A stretch of DNA of 19,168 nucleotides from a bacterium (lineage in GTDB: Bacteria; UBA4055). Where the stretch lies: NCBI GenBank assembly GCA_029559475.1, contig JAKQBN010000014.1, positions 1 to 19,168 of the forward strand, in the 5' to 3' direction. Shown here in pieces: positions 12,793 through 19,168 of this stretch. The first letter of the stretch is position 1. Each line of letters begins with the position of its first letter. Under the pieces are notes generated by a model. It was not told where the DNA came from, did no database searches, and worked only from the letters and a program-made list of their open reading frames with translations. Both the position numbers and the translations under genes were made by a program.

Positions 12793-15471
12793 ATGAACAT
12801 TACCATCAACGGAAAACAGGTTGAAGCCAGAGAAGGACAGACCGTTCTTCAGGCAGCTCTTGCGGCAGGTATTTACATCCCGCATCTATGCTATCACGAA
12901 AAAGTCGGCGTAGCCGGCAAATGCAGAGCCTGCGTTGTTGAGATCGAAGGCATGAGAGGCCTGCAGACTTCATGTTCTGTTATAGTAAAAGAGGACATGA
13001 ATGTAACTACGAACAGTCCGACCGTTCTCAACGCTCAGAGGCTTGTTGTCGATCTTATGCTTTCATCGGGGACTCACGACTGCCTTGCCTGCGAGCAGAA
13101 CGGGAACTGCGAACTTCAGGATGCGGCATATTATCTGGGGATCGAAAGGCCGTCGGTTCAGTATGGCGAGATCAACAGGGAATTCGACATATCCTCGGAA
13201 TTTATTTACGTTGAAAGGAACAAATGTATTTCCTGCGGAAGATGCGTCGCGGCGTGTAATAACGTCGTTGTAAACGAAGTTCTTGATTTCGGGCACAGAG
13301 GCCATCATACCGAGATAGTTTTTGATGCCGATAAAAAGATGGGTGAATCTACCTGTGTTCAGTGCGGCGAATGTGTTCAGATATGTCCTGTAGGAGCGAT
13401 AGTCGAGAAAAAGAACAAGGGAAGATCACGTTACTGGGAAACACAGAAAGTAAGAACAACCTGCCCTTACTGCGGAGTCGGCTGCCAGCTTGAACTTCAC
13501 GTTAAAGACGATCAGATAGTAAAGGTTACGGGTGTAGAGGATGCGGAACCGAATAAAGGAAGGCTCTGCGTGAAGGGAAGATTCGGATATGATTTCATAT
13601 ATTCGAAAGACAGGCTGACTACTCCTTTAGTAAAGGAAAAAGGTCAGTTCAGAGAAGCATCATGGGATGAAGCTCTGGGACTTATTGCAAGTAAATTCAA
13701 AGCTATTATAGAAAAGGACGGACCGGACGCTGTAGCGGGCGTAAGCTGTGCAAGAAGTATCAACGAAGACTCATACAGCATGCAGAAGCTTTTCAGAAGC
13801 GTCTTCAAGACCAATAATATAGACCACTGCGCCCGGACTTGACATGCTCCGACCGTTGCCGGTCTGGCAACTTCATTTGGATCAGGAGCGATGACTAACT
13901 CATTCTCGGAGTTCAGGAACGCAAAATGCTTTCTCTGTATAGGAACTAACATGACAGAGGCTCATCCCGTAGCGGCGACATTTTTAAAGAACGCCGTAAG
14001 GAACGGAGCGACACTAATCGTTGTCGATCCGAGAAAACAGCCGCTTGTAAAACACGCAAAACTTCATGCGCAGATCAAAGTAGGAACGGACGTTGCTTTC
14101 TTAAACGGGCTTATGTATGTTCTGATAAAAGAAGATCTTTATGATAAAGAATTCGTAGAGAAGAACTGCTTAGATTTCGAAGCTTTAAAAGAAACTGTAA
14201 TGAAATATCCTCCGGAAAGAGCAGCTGATATCTGCAAGATTAAACCTGAGCTTATAGTCGAAATAGCGAAAACGCTCGCTTCCGTAAAACCAGCTATGCT
14301 GTGCTATACCCTCGGGATCACCGAACACACATGCGGCAAGAACAACGTTATGAGCACTGCCAACCTTCAGATGCTTCTGGGTAATATGGGAATGGAAAGC
14401 GCCGGCGTAAATCCTTTAAGGGGCCAGAACAACGTTCAGGGAGCCTGCGATATGGGCGCTCTTCCTAACGTTTATCCGGGATATCAGAAAGTTATCGATC
14501 CCGCGGCTAAAGAGAAATTCGAGAAAGCATGGGGCGTAACAGGCATGTCCGACAAGAACGGAATTATGATGCCCGATATGATGGACGGGCTTGTTTCTAA
14601 AAAGATAAAAGGATTCTGGATATTCGGCGAGAACCTTGCCAACTCGGAACCGGACATCTCTCACGTAGAGCACTGCCTTGAATCCGCTGAATTTTTAGTC
14701 GTTCAGGATATTTTCCCGAACGAAACAACAAAATTCGCCGATGTAATTCTTCCTTCAGCGGCGTGGAGCGAAGACAACGGTACTTTCACAAGCAGCGAGA
14801 GAAGGATAAACAGAGTCCGTTCGGTCAAGAATCCGCCCGGGATCGCCAAACCGAACTGGTGGATTTTTAAAGAACTTGCTAAACACATGGGGCACAACTG
14901 GCCTTCGAACAGCGGTCAGGAACTTTGGGACAACGAGATATCTGTGCTCGCTCCTGCTTACAGCGGAGTTAAGTACTCAAGGATCGAAAATGACGGTCTG
15001 CAGTGGCCATGCCCGACCGTTGAACATCCGGGAACAAAATTTCTGCATAAAGACGGAAAATTCTCTCACGGGAAAGGAGTATTCAAATCCGTTGAGTGGA
15101 CACCTCCGGCCGAAGTCGAAGACAAGGATTTCCCGTTCGTTTTAAGTACGGGAAGAAGGCTCTATCAGTACCACACGAGAACTCAGACAGGAAGAGCCGG
15201 AATGGACGCTCTTTATAAAGAGGAAACAGCTGATATTTCGGTAGCCGATGCAGAAAGGCTAGGAATTAAACACGGCGAGAAGGTATATGTTGAATCGAGA
15301 AGGGGTAAAGTTCATGTTTCGGCAAGAGTGACCGAAGAAGTTCCGGCCGGAATGGTCTGGATGACTTTCCATTATCGCGAAGGGAACGCGAATTGGCTAA
15401 CCAATCCCGCATTCGATCCTGAAACGAAAACGGCGGAGTACAAAGCCTGCGCCGTAAATGTGTATAAATAA
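12793..15471 (+). CDS. Second selenocysteine formate dehydrogenase (FDH2)
   Basis: An 892-residue paralogue of FDH1 with the same domain order: NuoG-like [2Fe-2S], His-Cys3 and two ferredoxin clusters, then CPYCGVGC, Sec, the bis-MGD segments (GVNPLRGQNNVQGACDMGALP) and the C-terminal dinucleotide-binding domain (VLSTGRRLYQYHTRTQTGR). The in-frame TGA at 13840-13842 encodes Sec350 in HCART-U-HAPTVAG. The ATG at 12793 is preferred over an upstream TTG at 12778 because GGAGG lies 4 nt before it. Over the first 200 residues it differs from FDH1 at only 27 positions by hand count, whereas after Sec roughly half the residues differ. It has its own promoter and terminator and no adjacent NuoE-F gene, so it either shares the upstream diaphorase or uses another partner. 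Expected reaction: formate/CO2 interconversion in the cytoplasm. Confidence 0.95.
13840..13871 (+). promoter_or_regulatory. SECIS element and Sec codon of FDH2
   Basis: The UGA at 13840-13842 is followed after exactly 18 nt by a GGUCU loop (13861-13865), closed by the perfect 6-bp stem GUUGCC/GGCAAC (13855-13860 with 13866-13871). Spacing and loop are identical to FDH1, while the stem sequence has co-varied. Confidence 0.92.
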
Positions 15472-15480
15472 TACAAGAAT

Positions 15481-15506
15481 AAAGAACGGGCATCTGCCCG
15501 TTCTTT
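15481..15506 (+). terminator. Intrinsic terminator after FDH2
   Basis: AAAGAACGGGC, an ATCT loop, then GCCCGTTCTTT, followed by TCTTT. It makes FDH2 a single-gene transcription unit. Confidence 0.88.
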
Positions 15507-15538
15507 TCTTTATATAAGAATTTACACGGTGAATCAAT

Positions 15539-16285
15539 TTGAATATCTTAGAAAAACTTCTCGCCGGTTCAATTCATTCGGCAGAGAATAAAACAGTCAA
15601 AACCGTAACTCTGGGAGTTAATTACTGTGCGGTGCAGATATGTAACCGACATGCGGGACTATCCTGGACATGGTCACATCAAGACTGCTGCGGGCAGGAT
15701 AAAGAGAGATTTACCGACTATGAAGGAATGCCGGCCGTCGAACTTTTGAAAAATCTTACAGTAAGCAGTCCGTCATCACGCAGTATGGCAATGGCTCTTT
15801 TGAATGCGCTTAATTCTGAAAGAGCAGAAAAATTTCCCCATGATTATGACAACAGCACGGTTTTTGATACGCTAAACCTGAAGAAAAACAGCAGACTCGT
15901 AATGGTCGGTTTTTTCAGGCCTGTAGTAAAGCTGTTACAAGAAAAGGGCGTTGATATCTACATCGCCGATAAAGGCAATAACATGGGAGATGAAGAAGAA
16001 CTCACGGACAGGCTGAATAGCTGGGCAGAAGCAGCTATTCTAAGCTCGACAAGCATAGTTAACGGCACTTACGACAGCCTGATCAGCATGTGCGGGAAAA
16101 GATACCCCGTAGCTATGCTCGGACCTACAACGCCATTATTCCCTGAAATATTTAAAGATTACGGAGTAAGTATTCTAGCAGGTTCTGTTGTAAATGACTC
16201 TGATATGATAATGAAGCTGATAAGGCAGGGGGCAGGAACGCCGGATTTTAAGCACTACACGAAAAAAGTTTATGTAAAAATATAG
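15539..16285 (+). CDS. DUF4213/DUF364 Rossmann-like protein (putative metal-handling)
   Basis: A 248-residue protein with a TTG start and GGTGA 6 nt upstream; a GTG at 15529 is out of frame. Residues 1 to about 90 match the DUF4213 enolase-N-like domain (TLGVNYCAVQ and the SRSMAMALLNAL helix). From about 105 it matches the DUF364 Rossmann-like domain (SRLVMVGFFRPVVKLL, then ILSSTSIVNGTYDSLI and MLGPTTPL). The family is described as possibly chelating heavy metals and often lies beside metal-uptake or molybdo/tungsto-enzyme genes; its biochemistry is unproven. Cys and His cluster in the N-terminal part (QICNRH, SHQDCCGQD). It lies after the FDH2 terminator and 16 bp before an FmdE-like gene, so a role in handling Mo/W or its cofactor is plausible but inferred. 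Confidence 0.82.
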   Translation: MNILEKLLAGSIHSAENKTVKTVTLGVNYCAVQICNRHAGLSWTWSHQDCCGQDKERFTDYEGMPAVELLKNLTVSSPSSRSMAMALLNALNSERAEKFPHDYDNSTVFDTLNLKKNSRLVMVGFFRPVVKLLQEKGVDIYIADKGNNMGDEEELTDRLNSWAEAAILSSTSIVNGTYDSLISMCGKRYPVAMLGPTTPLFPEIFKDYGVSILAGSVVNDSDMIMKLIRQGAGTPDFKHYTKKVYVKI

Positions 16286-16301
16286 AAAACAAGGAACTTC
16301 A

Positions 16302-16880
16302 ATGAGCGATATTTGCGGAATGAAATATGACGAATATGTTAAATTGGTCACAGACTTTCACGGAACTGTCGCACCGGGACTGATCATCGGTGGATATATG
16401 GTCGATATGGCCTACAAAAAACTTCCGAAAGGCGGATTGTATGATGTTGTATGCGAATCGGTAAAATGTCTGCCTGATGCTGTTCAGCTTCTCACACCCT
16501 GCACAATCGGTAACGGCTGGCTTAAGATCGAAAAGATAGGCAGATTCGCAATTACTTTCTATGATAAATACACAGGAGAAGGAATAAGATTATATCTCGA
16601 CAATGAAAAATTAAAAGATTATCCGCCTGTTCAGGAATGGTTTTTTAGAACTAAACCGAAACACGATCAGGATTCGGAAGCGCTTTTAAGATCGATCAAA
16701 GAGGCCGGAAGCAGCATAATTTCAGTACAGAAGGTTTTAGTAGAAATAAAGAAAGATAATAAGGAAAAACACACAATAGCGTCAGTCTGCCCGGTGTGCG
16801 GAGAGTCGTATCCTTTTAGAGAAGGAAAAGACATGTGCAAGGTCTGCAGCGGAGAAATAAAATATTATTCGAAAATATGA
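16302..16880 (+). CDS. Stand-alone FmdE-like protein with C-terminal zinc ribbon
   Basis: A 192-residue protein of the FmdE family, named after a gene in molybdenum formylmethanofuran dehydrogenase operons. The core has FHGTVAPGLIIGGYM (19-33), the Cys-rich segment VCESVKCLPDAVQLLTPCTIGNG split over residues 50-72 (C51, C56, C67), then a beta-rich part. The C-terminus is a probable Zn ribbon: C163, C166, C179, C182. No formylmethanofuran dehydrogenase genes are present, so this is one of the many bacterial FmdE homologues found near molybdo- or tungsto-enzymes. A cofactor or metal chaperone role is often supposed but not established. AAGGA precedes the ATG. It sits 16 bp after DUF364 and 28 bp before the second ModE-like gene, so all three probably form one operon. 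Confidence 0.88.
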   Translation: MSDICGMKYDEYVKLVTDFHGTVAPGLIIGGYMVDMAYKKLPKGGLYDVVCESVKCLPDAVQLLTPCTIGNGWLKIEKIGRFAITFYDKYTGEGIRLYLDNEKLKDYPPVQEWFFRTKPKHDQDSEALLRSIKEAGSSIISVQKVLVEIKKDNKEKHTIASVCPVCGESYPFREGKDMCKVCSGEIKYYSKI

Positions 16881-16908
16881 CATTAATTACTATCCGGAGA
16901 AGTAAGTA

Positions 16909-17304
16909 ATGAGCCCTGACAGGCCGAAAATAAGATTCAATTATAAAGTATGGCTCGAGACCGAAGACGGCGAGGGTATCTTCGGCTATGGTCAGATGAG
17001 GCTCTTAAAGGCGATCGAAGAATCTGGAACGCTTAAATCCGCTTCAAATGAAACGGGATTCAATTATAAAAAAAGTCTGGCTAAATTGAAAGAGATCGAG
17101 GATATCCTGGGCTACCGGATAGTAAAACAACAAAGAGATAACGGAAGAAGATTTACCGGACTTACCGAAGAGGGAAAACTGCTTATTCAATTTATCGAGG
17201 ATTTTAATAAAACCTATGAAAAGCTTATTAATAAAGCATGCGAGGAAGCCAGCGATAAGCTGAATTCAGGATTAAGATCGTGTAAAAGTAATATTGACAA
17301 ATGA
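16909..17304 (+). CDS. ModE N-terminal-type winged-helix regulator, DNA-binding domain only (copy 2)
   Basis: A 131-residue paralogue of the regulator at 12177. It shares IRFNYK, GYGQMRLLKAI, ESGTLKSA, GFNYKKSLAKLKEIE and a LTEEGKLLI wing. Like copy 1 it lacks the Mop/TOBE molybdate-binding domains of full-length ModE, and it ends in a short Lys- and Ser-rich tail. GGAGAAG precedes the ATG. It is the last gene of the DUF364-FmdE unit and is followed by a bidirectional terminator. The two copies diverge around the recognition helix (RKSWGK against KKSLAK) and in the tail, so they may read different sites. Effector sensing, if any, must come from a partner protein. Confidence 0.85.
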   Translation: MSPDRPKIRFNYKVWLETEDGEGIFGYGQMRLLKAIEESGTLKSASNETGFNYKKSLAKLKEIEDILGYRIVKQQRDNGRRFTGLTEEGKLLIQFIEDFNKTYEKLINKACEEASDKLNSGLRSCKSNIDK

Positions 17305-17330
17305 GATCTCGTTCGAAATTTATCCAAATG

Positions 17331-17360
17331 AAAAAAGGCGGCCAATCGACCGCCTTTTTT
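17331..17360. terminator. Bidirectional intrinsic terminator between convergent operons
   Basis: AAAAAAGGCGG, an 8-nt loop, then CCGCCTTTTTT. The A-tract on one side and the T-tract on the other let it serve both the plus-strand regulator gene and the minus-strand serCA operon, which converge here. Confidence 0.9.
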
Positions 17361-17375
17361 CGTTTATAAAACTTT

Positions 17376-18302
17376 TTACTTATTTACCTGGAACTTCCTG
17401 TCGCCTTTTTCGAAGAAATTAACGATCTGGTTCGCTGCTGCGAGTCCCGCGTTTATGTTGGCTTCCGATGTCTCCGCGCCCATTTTCTTTGAAGTCGCGT
17501 GATATCTGGCTCCGTACTTTTCCATAAGTTCTGCATGGCATTCCGGCGCGATGTCCGTAATGTATTTAAAGTCCTCTCTTTCAGCCATGATTTTTTTTAA
17601 GCTTTCTTCACAGATCACTTCTTTTCTGGCAGTATTGATCAGAGCCGCGCCTTTTTTCATTTTCGACATTAAATCGTAATTGATCGATTTTTTCGTTTTA
17701 TCATTCGCAGGGATGTGTAGCGAAACGTAGTCGCACTGGCTGTAAAGGTCTTCCATTTTATCAAAGACCTTAACGCCTTCCGCTTCCATTTTAGCTTTTT
17801 CTACAAAAGGATCGAAAGCGTAGATCTCCATTCCGAATCCTCTGGCGATATTTGCCACAAGCCTTCCGACGTTCCCGTACGCGTGAATTCCAAGTTTTTT
17901 CCCTTTCAGCTCGCTTCCGTTACCCTGAGTGAACTTGTTCCTTGCCGCGAACAGCATAAATCCGATCGCGAGTTCGGCTACCGCGTTGGAATTCTGTCCC
18001 GGAGTGTTCTGGGCGCAGATGCCTTTTGCAGTAGCTGCGTTCAGATCGATATTATCGTATCCTGCGCCTGCCCTGACTATAATTTTCAGAGCTTTTGCAG
18101 CTGCAATAACATCTGCGTCAGCTTTATCCGATCTGATGATCATGGCGTCCGCGTTCTCAACAGCCTTAAGCAGATCGGTTTTTTCGGTATATTTCTCAAG
18201 CTTAATAAGCTCATATCCGGCTTTATTAAAAATGTTCGCGATACCCTCAACGGCTACTTTCGCGAAGGGTTTTTCTGTAGCAAGAAGTACTTTTTTCGTC
18301 AT
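17376..18302 (-). CDS. serA: D-3-phosphoglycerate dehydrogenase (short form, no ACT domain)
   Basis: A 308-residue D-2-hydroxyacid dehydrogenase. With serC directly upstream, it should oxidise 3-phosphoglycerate to 3-phosphohydroxypyruvate, the first step of serine synthesis. Visible features are VRAGAGYDNID (substrate-binding), the NAD fold LGIHAYGNVGR, the catalytic Arg in NTARKE, a Glu in DIAPE, and a His in RYHATSKKMGAETSEAN. The dinucleotide motif has Ala in place of the first Gly of GxGxxG. That variant and the HATSKKMGA segment are typical of Bacteroidota-type SerA (from general knowledge). The C-terminal ACT domain that gives serine feedback in longer SerA proteins is absent. AAAGGGAG precedes the ATG, and the gene follows serC by 14 bp. 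Confidence 0.9.
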   Translation of the reverse strand: MTKKVLLATEKPFAKVAVEGIANIFNKAGYELIKLEKYTEKTDLLKAVENADAMIIRSDKADADVIAAAKALKIIVRAGAGYDNIDLNAATAKGICAQNTPGQNSNAVAELAIGFMLFAARNKFTQGNGSELKGKKLGIHAYGNVGRLVANIARGFGMEIYAFDPFVEKAKMEAEGVKVFDKMEDLYSQCDYVSLHIPANDKTKKSINYDLMSKMKKGAALINTARKEVICEESLKKIMAEREDFKYITDIAPECHAELMEKYGARYHATSKKMGAETSEANINAGLAAANQIVNFFEKGDRKFQVNK

Positions 18303-18316
18303 GTCGATACTCCCTT

Positions 18317-19168
18317 TTAGTTCTCTTTGTCGAATTTTTTAATGAAAGCAACGAGTTTTTCAACGCCTTCAACAGGCATAGCGTTGTATATGCTGGCCCT
18401 CATTCCGCCTGTTTTTCTGTGGCCGCTTAAAGTTACAAGGCCTTCTTTTGCAGCGTCAGCGAGGAATTTCTTGTCAAGTTCTTCAGTCGGCGTTCTGAAC
18501 GGGATGTTCATGATCGAACGGTCTTCTTTCGCCTGAACGTGACATTTGAAAAGCTTCGAATTGTCGATCGCGTCATAAAGCATAGCGGCTTTCTTCTCGT
18601 TTATCTTCTGGATCGCGGGTACTCCGCCCATGCTCTGCAGCCATTCAAATCCGAGTTTTGCGATGTAGATGCCGTATGTAGGAGGAGTATTGAACATGGA
18701 TCCGTTATCGGCGTGGGTCTTATAGTTAAGCATAGTAGGCGTTTCGGGTCTTGCGCAACCGATCAGGTCTTCTCTAATTATAACAAGCGTAACGCCTGCG
18801 GGTCCGATGTTTTTCTGCGCGCCTGCATAGATCAGCGCATAATCGTTCACATTGATCACTTTTGACAGGATGTCGGACGACATGTCAACAACAAGCGGTT
18901 TTCCTTTTACATCAGGATATTTCTTCCATGAAGTTCCGAAGATGGTATTGTTCGAAGTCATGTGAACGTAATCCGCATCCGCTCTGAAATCACTTTCATT
19001 TATCTTAGGCAGATGATTGAAAACTTCCGGTTCTGATGTTGCAACGACTTTTACGTCCCCGTACCTTTGAGCTTCTTTGATCGCTTTCGTCGACCATTCG
19101 CCGGTATTAACATAATCTGCTTTTCCGTTTTTCATCAGGTTCAACGGAACCATAGCGAACTGCATGGA
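18317..19168 (-). CDS. serC: Phosphoserine aminotransferase, 3' part (N-terminus beyond window)
   Basis: About 284 codons of SerC; full-length proteins are about 360 residues, so roughly 75-80 N-terminal residues lie past the right edge. The first ATG in the window encodes the Met in SMQFAMVPLNL, a conserved internal motif, and is not the true start. Visible features are HMTSNNTIFGT, the PLP-binding Lys in IYAGAQKNIGPAG, the YKTHADNGSMFNTPPTYGIY segment split around the substrate site, and the C-terminal GHRKTGGMRASIYNAMP. It transfers the amino group from glutamate to 3-phosphohydroxypyruvate to make phosphoserine. serA follows 14 bp later on the same strand, giving a serC-serA operon. Confidence 0.95.
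   Translation of the reverse strand, partial: SMQFAMVPLNLMKNGKADYVNTGEWSTKAIKEAQRYGDVKVVATSEPEVFNHLPKINESDFRADADYVHMTSNNTIFGTSWKKYPDVKGKPLVVDMSSDILSKVINVNDYALIYAGAQKNIGPAGVTLVIIREDLIGCARPETPTMLNYKTHADNGSMFNTPPTYGIYIAKLGFEWLQSMGGVPAIQKINEKKAAMLYDAIDNSKLFKCHVQAKEDRSIMNIPFRTPTEELDKKFLADAAKEGLVTLSGHRKTGGMRASIYNAMPVEGVEKLVAFIKKFDKEN

Noticed and set aside
13840-13842. TGA as a nonsense mutation making FDH2 a pseudogene
   Set aside because: Same position, hairpin and spacing as FDH1, and the downstream part is intact and conserved to its natural C-terminus.
13891-15471. Independent gene starting at the ATG after the FDH2 TGA
   Set aside because: The Met lies inside the conserved GAMTNS segment of the same enzyme; there is no promoter or SD, and the region before it up to the TGA is conserved coding sequence.
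1-19168. CRISPR array, tRNA/rRNA genes, transposases or attachment sites
   Set aside because: None seen: no regularly spaced direct repeats, no recognisable RNA genes and no transposase-like ORFs in the window.

Overview
This window is built around formate metabolism in an anaerobic, selenocysteine-using bacterium. The organism is not named by anything in the sequence. Several clues suggest a lineage in or near the FCB superphylum, such as Cloacimonadota or Delongbacteria-like bacteria: a lipoprotein with an acidic SDDD stretch after the lipid-bearing Cys, a large exoprotein with Ig/Fn3-like repeats, and a Bacteroidota-type phosphoglycerate dehydrogenase. Bacteroidota proper seems less likely, because the promoters look like ordinary TTGACA-N17-TATAAT-type sigma-70 sites and the genes have strong Shine-Dalgarno (SD) sequences. 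This placement is inference.

Layout. Positions 1-762 (minus strand) hold the start of a type IV pilin/pseudopilin operon: a partial prepilin, a complete PilV-like prepilin, a possible 45-residue small ORF, and a leader of roughly 300 nt with its own promoter and an internal intrinsic terminator. Divergently, 809-4467 (plus) carries two exported proteins, a large Ig-repeat exoprotein and a lipoprotein, each followed by a terminator. Positions 4494-10744 (plus) are the first formate operon: a NuoE-NuoF fusion, a selenocysteine formate dehydrogenase with a NuoG-like N-terminus (FDH1), and an OFA-family MFS transporter with an extra helical hairpin. A terminator ends it. Positions 10749-12563 carry mobA, fdhD and a ModE-type HTH regulator. 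Positions 12620-15506 carry a second selenocysteine formate dehydrogenase (FDH2) with its own promoter, operator-like palindrome and terminator. Positions 15539-17360 carry a DUF364 Rossmann-like protein, a stand-alone FmdE-like protein and a second ModE-type HTH protein. Positions 17376-19168 (minus) are serA and the 3' part of serC.

How the genes work together (inference from families). FDH1 or FDH2 would oxidise formate, or reduce CO2, at a Mo/W-bis-MGD-Sec centre and pass electrons along its Fe-S chain to the NuoE-F fusion, which would react with NAD(H). The OFA transporter would move formate or a related carboxylate. MobA makes the guanine-dinucleotide form of the cofactor, FdhD sulfurates it, and the two ModE-like HTH proteins may tune expression. 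DUF364 and FmdE are probable metal or cofactor accessories of unknown mechanism.

Both formate dehydrogenase genes appear as two ORFs separated by an in-frame TGA. In each case the TGA sits exactly 18 nt before a GGTCT apical loop on a 6-bp stem, matching a bacterial SECIS, so each pair is annotated as one gene.
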